Source of the DNA: Neoechinorhynchus agilis
Taxonomy: Eukaryota; Acanthocephala
Direction of reading: 5' to 3'
NCBI GenBank assembly: GCA_051530055.1
Contig: CM121341.1
Coordinates: 4,526,001 to 4,590,000 of the forward strand
DNA length: 64,000 nucleotides
Below, in pieces: positions 58,150-64,000 of the stretch. The notes under the pieces were generated by a model. It was not told where the DNA came from, did not search any database, and worked only from the letters and a program-made list of their open reading frames with translations. The stretch's first letter is position 1, and every line of letters starts with the position of its first letter. The translations under genes and the position numbers were made by a program.

Positions 58150-58860
58150 TGGAAAATGGAACTATTCATGTTTGTGGCGAGGTTGGAACCAAGATTCTTT
58201 GTTGAATAAAAATTAAAGGAATTTAGATTGTTTTCGGCAACGGGAACAATCTTGTACGTATTCTCGATCAAGGCTGGAACCAAGATTCTTTGTTGAATAA
58301 AAATTAAAGGAATTTAGATTGTTTTCGGCAACGGGAACAATCTTGTACGTATTCTCGATCAAGGTTGGAACCAAGATTCTTTGTTGAATAAAAATTAAAG
58401 GAATTTCGATTGTTTTCGGCAACGGGAACAATCTTGTACGTATTCTCGATCAAGGCTGGAACCAAGATTCTTTGTTGAATAAAAATTAAAGGAATTTCGA
58501 TTGTTTTTGGCAACGGGAACAATCTTGTACGTATTCTCGATCAAGGTTGGAACCAAGATTCTTTGTTGAATAAAAATTAAAGGAATTTCGATTGTTTTCG
58601 GCAAGCTAAATTAAAAGCGAATTGGAATACAAATTGAGAGTTCCTACGAGGCACGAGACTGTTTGTAAGCAAGCTGATTGTTACTGTTGCCGAAACCAAT
58701 CGAAATCAATCGAAATTCCTTTAATTTTTATTCAACAAAGAATCTTTGTTACGGCCTTGATCAAGGATGCGTACAAGACTGTGTCTTGTTGCCGAAACCA
58801 GTCGGAATCAATCGAAATTCCTTTAATTTTTACACGCCGCAAACATGAATAGTTCAATCT
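58150..58860. mobile_element. Fold-back element whose arms are 91-base tandem repeats
   Basis: The left end AATGGAACTATTCATGTTTG (58157-58176) is mirrored by CAAACATGAATAGTTCAATC near 58840-58859. Inward, five direct 91-base units start at 58181, 58272, 58363, 58454 and 58545 (GG(T/C)TGGAACCAAGATTCTTT). About one and a half to two units in the opposite orientation lie at ~58690-58835, around a ~90-base unique centre. The open frames on the minus strand are by-products of the repeat. No transposase is seen. The architecture resembles Foldback/Galileo-type DNA elements of insects. Confidence 0.8.
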
Positions 58861-58980
58861 TCAAAACACTTCAAGATGCGTGACCGTGGCTCGTTCAGCT
58901 ACCAAACAGATAAATTTCTCGTTTATTTGGACCATGAATGGCACCAAGTTTTAAAATTCTCGCCTCCTTGCTTGATTTTT

Positions 58981-60839
58981 TCAATAAAATCTCCTTGCTC
59001 TCGGTCTTACTGTGACTGATGGTCCTTGTTTCTCTGTTATCGCCTCACTTTTCTCATTTTTCTTGAACTCGTTGAACATTTTAAGCACATCCGAAAAATC
59101 AAGGAAGAAGCATTCTGTGTATTTATACATTTGCCAAGGAGAAGCCAATCCACTAGTTTCTCTAATTGAATGCATTGCTAAAATCGGGGGACCCAAATCG
59201 AATGTTACTATTCCAAGCAAAGAACTAATGCTCGGTCCATGAGTACTGCCCGTTCGCTTTCCGTTCATGGGGATGGTAGACTGCAACGGAACCCCGGACC
59301 GCTCTCCAACAATTCGGCTAAAGGCAGCAGCGATCCCAGTGGTTGCAAACTCCATTCGTGGATTGTATTTGAGTACTGGACCGCCATTAAGAGTCGGCTG
59401 GCTGCTTTTCTCGTACCAACTCCTATATTTTTTCCGTTTGGAGCGTTTAAATGAGCTAAAAAAGCACTTACGCGTAATTCGGGTTCACTGCATGGTCAAC
59501 ATCGGCCGAAAGAGCGACGGATCTGTCAAGGACCGAAGCGTAGTGTTCAGCTGTCGTGATCTTTGTGAGCACTTGAACGGTGAAATCACTAGAAGCTCCA
59601 ACGTCGCTTTTATTTCCAATCTTTTTAGCACGAGATAAGTTGAGCTAAATAAAATGGACTAACCTCTTCATGATCGTAAGTTGCGTATATGATTCCATGA
59701 GGAAGATTGTTGAACGCGGGTTTATTAACGGCACTCAGAAGAGACTACAGAACGACTTAGTCAAATAAATCAATATCCGAAATGCTTACTCTGTAGCAAG
59801 CGAACGAAGAAATCTGATTATCTTGATTTTGAGCGAAGATGAAATCATTGTTCACACCTCCAATACAGGCGGGTTCAACGTCGGTCAGATTTAGATCAAA
59901 TTCAAGGATGTCTTCTTGTGCGCAACCCAAACTATCTGCCAATAATTTTAAAAGAATTGGGTGATGCCTTTGAGTAATATCCCTCTTGTTCTCGTCGTAT
60001 CCTTCACTGAGACCGATTATCGGCAATCTTAATGAGAGAGAACAAGTTGCAATGGTTTTTGTGTTAAATTAAACCTACAATTGATCTTCGTGATTAAAAG
60101 TAAAACTAGTGTTCATTGAACTATCAAAATGGATGGCTAGACTTGCTATTTTAGCGATTGGTTTGTTATTAGACACTAATTTGGAATCAATTTTTGTTCC
60201 ATTGCGTACAAATACACGTCCAGCGAGTCCAAGGTCTTTATCGAACCAAGTATGCCATAATCCTCCACCGTACTGTGCAGCACCGACTTCAAGATATCCA
60301 AGATTACCTCTGGCTGAGTATGGCTTCACCTTTTTTAAAATGAAGAAAAGATTATTTGGTGAAAAGGATTACTCTTAGTGAAGGGCTATCTGAATGTGGA
60401 GCACAAATCGCCAATGGGCTGTCTGGCTTCCAGTTTCCACCAAGGGCAAATGCAATCAATGTCGATCCTCCCTTTTGAATCATGTACTGTATTAGAAAAA
60501 TTATAAGATTAATGTTTCTTCTATTAAGATAAACGAACCCTTCCTTTTGGTTTCAGATTCCAATCACTCGAAAGATCCAGTTCTATAAAACCATTACTTA
60601 GTAAGTCTTCACGTACAGAGTTTACGACTATGAATTTCACGAAGATTAAAAATGTTACAAAGAAAAAAAGCTTGCATCTCACCGTGCCATGGACTCTTTG
60701 ATTTATTGAGAAAATCAACATAATCTTCTGCGAACTTAACGACCTCATCGGAGTAACTCATTGTAGCCTTTTTTTCCTTCGATGTGGAGGTGAGAATGTT
60801 TTTGTTGGCAACCGCTAACGTTATCCGCCTTAAATCCAC
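58981..60839 (-). CDS. DNPEP: Aspartyl aminopeptidase (M18), eight exons, ~506 aa
   Basis: A cytosolic zinc peptidase that removes N-terminal Asp or Glu. Exons, all in phase: 60839-60683, 60627-60539, 60486-60373, 60329-60079, 60027-59790, 59744-59664, 59620-59472, 59422-58981; introns are 43-55 bases. The expected metal ligands are visible: His in CAPHSDSPSLR, Asp in GGVNNDFIFAQ, the Glu pair in YDHEEIG, Asp in LSADVDHAVNPNY and His in LAMHSIRE. Other signatures are SPWHGVV, GGSTLIAFALGG, GGGLWHTWFDKDLGLAGRV and STHGPSISSLLGI. A C-terminal extension of ~30 charged residues (MFNEFKKNEK ... RRFY) goes beyond family length. Two Mets could start it (60839 or internal MSYSDEVV); the longer one adds a basic leader of ~26 residues. 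Confidence 0.95.
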
Positions 60840-61354
60840 CTGAAACTTATTTGCGTCAAGTTTGACTCAACAAATGACTAAACTCAAAAGGAGTTAAAAA
60901 ACGGGTTTATCACATTCATCAGTCTATTGCGCATAGGGCGTAGCCCGATAACAATGAGTACGACTGCGCTATAAAGAATTCCGGTTTTGACGATATCCAG
61001 AAAAATAAACGCGATTAACCAAGGCCAGAAATCAGTTCCATTTTTCGTTTATTTCACTGAAAATCAATCGCAAAACTGATCCTCTGAGATTTATCTCTAA
61101 ATTAACTTTAAAAAATCAGTGTATTTTCTAAAGATTTTCGATGAACTTTTTTAATTGCTAATAATCAATAAAGAATCTAGCATTTCTTGCGAGATTTGAG
61201 ATTTAGAATAAAAAGTGTCATGATCATCATAAAAAGGATGAGCATGTCGCTAGTTATGCTCCAGATACAACAGCGATCATAATCCCCCAACCACGAGATC
61301 GAAAACATATCATCCAGATATAAGAGGCCGAATAACATCCTGAACGGAGAATCT
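60840..61354. other. DNPEP upstream region
   Basis: AT-rich, with no coding or repeat feature that I can support. Confidence 0.5.
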
Positions 61355-63796
61355 TACTTCTTCTCACGCATTTTTCTCTCTCGAGAAAGGTTGCGGTTCC
61401 CTCAACAACGAATTTATTCTGTTTGATGCAATCCAACCACCGTTTCCTCGTCGGCGATTTCCCGTTATCTCCAGTCTCTCCGTCCGGGTGAAGAACTTGC
61501 CCGTCGCACATAGGAGACGTCTTAGTTCTTTGGTTGATTCGGTTGTTAGTTGTCATTTGGATCAAAATTTGGCAAGAATTTTACATTCAGGTGCCTTTCC
61601 TAACGCCAACCCTTTTCCTTTTTCAGCGGGCTTGGGACCGTCCTTGGCCGAGTTAAAACAATCTCCAATTTTTCTTCTTCTCACGCATTTTGCTCTCTTT
61701 CGCGAGGTTGCGGTTCCCTCAACAACGAATTTATTCTGTTTGATGCAATCCAACCACCGTTTCCTCGTCGGCGATTTCCCGTTATCTCCAGTCTCTCCGT
61801 CCGGGTGGCAAGAATTTTACATCCAGGTGCATTTCCTAACGCCAACCCTCCTCCTTTTTCAAGCGGGCTTGGGACCGTCCTTGGCCGAGTTAAAACAATC
61901 TCCAATTTTTCTTCTCACTGGCGCATTTTTCTCTCTCTCGAGAAGGTTGCGGTTCCCTCAACAACGAATTTATTCTGTTTGATGCAATCCAACCACCGTT
62001 TCCTCGTCGGCGATTTCCCGTTATCTCCAGTCTCTCCGTCCGGGTGAAGAACTTGCCCGTCGCACATAGGAGACGTCTTAGTTCTTTGGTTGATTCGGTT
62101 GTTAGTTGTCATTTGGATCAAAATTTGGCAAGAATTTTACATTCAGGTGCCTTTCCTAACGCCAACCCTTTTCCTTTTTCAGGCGGGCTTGGGACCGTCC
62201 TTGGCCGAGTTAAAACAATCTCCAATTTTTCTTCTCACGCATTTTTCTCTCTCTCGAGAAAGGTTGCGGTTCCCTCAACAACGAATTTATTCTGTTTGAT
62301 GCAATCCAACCACCGTTTCCTCGTCGGCGATTTCCCGTTATCTCCAATCTCTCCGTCCGGGTGAAGAACTTGCCCGTCGCACATAGGAGACGTCTTAGTT
62401 CTTTGGTTGATTCGGTTGTTAGTTGTCATTTGGATCAAAATTTGGCAAGAATTTTACATTCAGGTGCCTTTCCTAACGCCAACCCTTTTCCTTTTTCAAG
62501 CGGGCTTGGGACCGTCCTTGGCCGAGTTAAAACAATCTCCAATTTTTCTTCTCACGCATTTTTCTCTCTTCGCGAGGTTGCGGTTCCCTCAACAACGAAT
62601 TTATTCTGTTTGATGCAATCCAACCACCGTTTCCTCGTCGGCGATTTCCCGTTATCTCCATCTCTCCGTCCGGGTGAAGAACTTGCCCGTCGCACATAGG
62701 AGACGTCTTAGTTTTGGTTGTTGGTTGTTAGTTGTTTTGGATAAAATTTGGCAAGAATTTTACATTCAGGTGCTTTCCTAACGCCAACCCTTCCTTTTTC
62801 AGCGGGCTTGGGACCGTCCTTGGCCGAGTTAAAACAATCTCCAATTTTTCTTCTCCGCATTTTTCTCTCTTCGGAGGTTGCGGTTCCCTCACAACGAATT
62901 TATTCTGTTTGATGCAATCCAACCACCGTTTCCTCGTCGGCGATTTCCCGTTATCTCCAGTCTCTCCGTCCGGGTGAAGAACTTGCCCGTCGCAATAGGA
63001 GACGTCTTGTTCTTGGTTGATTCGGTTGTTAGTTGTCATTTGGATCAAAATTTGGCAAGAATTTTACATCAGGTGCTTTCCTAACGCCAACCCTTCCTTT
63101 TTCACGGGCTTGGGACCGTCCTTGGCCGAGTTAAAACATCTCCAATTTTTCTTCTCTGCATTTTCTCTCTTCGGAGGTTGCGGTTCCCTCACAACAATTT
63201 ATTCTGTTTGATGCAATCCAACCACCGTTTCCTCGTCGGCGATTTCCCGTTATCTCCAGTTTGTGGGTGTTTTTTGCAAGAATTTTACATCAGGTGCTTT
63301 CCTAACGCCAACCTTTCCTTTTTCAGCGGGCTTGGGACCGTCCTTGGCCGAGTTAAAACAATCTCAATTTTTCTTCTCTGCATTTTTCTCTCTCTCGAGA
63401 AGGTTGCGGTTCCCTCAACAACGAATTTATTCTGTTTGATGCAATCTAACCACCGTTTCCTGTCGGCGATTTCCCGTTATCTCCAGTCTCTCCGTCCGGG
63501 TGAAGAACTTGCCCGTCGCACATAGGAGACGTCTTAGTTCTTTGGTTGATTCGGTTGTTAGTTGTCATTTGGATCAAAATTTGGCAAGAATTTTACATTC
63601 AGGTGCCTTTCCTAACGCCAACCCTTTTCCTTTTTCAAGCGGGCTTGGGACCGTCCTTGGCCGAGTTAAAACAATCTCCAATTTTTCTTCTTCTCACGCA
63701 TTTTGCTCTCTTTCGAGAGGTTGCGGTTCCCTCAACAACCAATTTATTCTGTTTGATGCAATCCAACCACCGTTTCCTCGTCGGCGATTTCCCGTT
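61355..63796. repeat. ~317-base satellite, ~8 units (second locus)
   Basis: Same unit and orientation as at 46.7-48.0 kb. The landmark GTCTT(A)GTTCT recurs near 61519, 62075, 62392, 62705, 63004 and 63531. Two junctions (near 61806 and 63262) have lost the ~80-base GTGAAGAAC...TTGGATCAAAA block. Units between 62700 and 63420 are peppered with small deletions. The array ends abruptly at an inverted-arm sequence of the fold-back family. Confidence 0.95.
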
Positions 63797-63865
63797 ACTA
63801 ATCTAAATTTCCCCGATAATTCACCTATCGGAAAATAAATCCGACATTTTCTCAAGGTTTTTCAT
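63797..63865. mobile_element. Single arm of the fold-back MITE family
   Basis: ACTAATCTAAATTTCCCCGA then TTCACCTATCGG, CCGACATTTTCTCAAGG match the left arm at 43120-43175 (ACTAATCTGTATTTCCCAGA, TTCACCTATCCG, CCGACATTTTCCCAAGG). No second arm follows before 64000, so the copy is solo or cut. The last ~130 bases show nothing else. Confidence 0.7.
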
Positions 63866-64000
63866 TGTTTGGAAGTAAATGAAAGGGAGTTTCTCCCTAA
63901 TTTAGTTTCTAAATCTATAAAAATTGAAATGAAACTTTGGTTTTTTAAGAACTGGCAAACGGATTATGAAACTCGACGAGGTTCCAAACGTCTTAAAAAA

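Noticed and set aside
58213-58604. Coding repeat (MFPLPKTIEIPLIFIQQRIL...) on the minus strand
   Set aside because: It arises from the 91-base repeat of the fold-back element. The inverted copies break it and no start or splice context supports it.

Overview
This is animal nuclear DNA. Every multi-exon gene is split by GT-AG introns, most of them only about 42-57 bases long. The gene set is metazoan: IGF2BP/Imp, a CRP-type LIM protein, TMEM26, TMEM87, a calpain and U7-specific LSM11. The window is AT-rich and gene-dense, and the genes are separated, and in places split, by tandem-repeat arrays. I cannot name the species. A small, fast-evolving invertebrate with a compact genome fits best.

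Layout. 1-3947 is a tandem array of ~325-base units. LSM11 (+) and a Na+/H+ exchanger (-) converge at 4.4-8.5 kb with 42 bases between their stop codons. A retroelement-derived array (10.6-12.4 kb) and a 185-base satellite (14.8-18.3 kb) follow. Next come a possible hexokinase remnant, the four-KH RNA-binding protein IGF2BP (19.8-22.8 kb) and a short WD40 gene. A ~190-base satellite precedes TIM50 (26.5-28.2 kb, -). Retroelement scraps then precede a single-exon calpain-like protease (29.4-31.3 kb, -) and TMEM87 (31.6-36.3 kb, -), which holds two tandem arrays inside its introns. Rab7 (-) is at 37.9-38.5 kb. TMEM26 (41.6-43.0 kb, -) sits between two unrelated decayed LINEs. A ~317-base satellite is present at 46.7-48.0 kb and again at 61.4-63.8 kb. 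Between them lie valyl-tRNA synthetase (49.3-53.1 kb, +), the methyltransferase N6AMT1/HEMK2 (+), a tRNA-derived SINE candidate, a one-LIM CRP-like protein (-), a 166/115-base two-tier satellite, a fold-back element built from 91-base repeats, and aspartyl aminopeptidase DNPEP (58.98-60.84 kb, -).

The genes are housekeeping genes with unrelated jobs: histone mRNA processing, pH control, mRNA binding, mitochondrial import, Golgi and endosome trafficking, translation and peptide turnover. I see no operon-like pathway cluster. Several start codons lie 0-14 bases behind a 3' splice-site-like sequence with no recognisable upstream exon, which may reflect spliced-leader trans-splicing.

The most unusual content is the repeat fraction. 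There are at least ten tandem arrays in 64 kb. One is made by amplifying a piece of a retroelement coding region. One is a fold-back element whose arms are themselves tandem repeats. One family of inverted arms occurs alone, as a complete ~170-base palindrome, and inside the unit of a satellite. Exon coordinates come from reading translated frames against remembered protein families and splice phases; no search or alignment was run.
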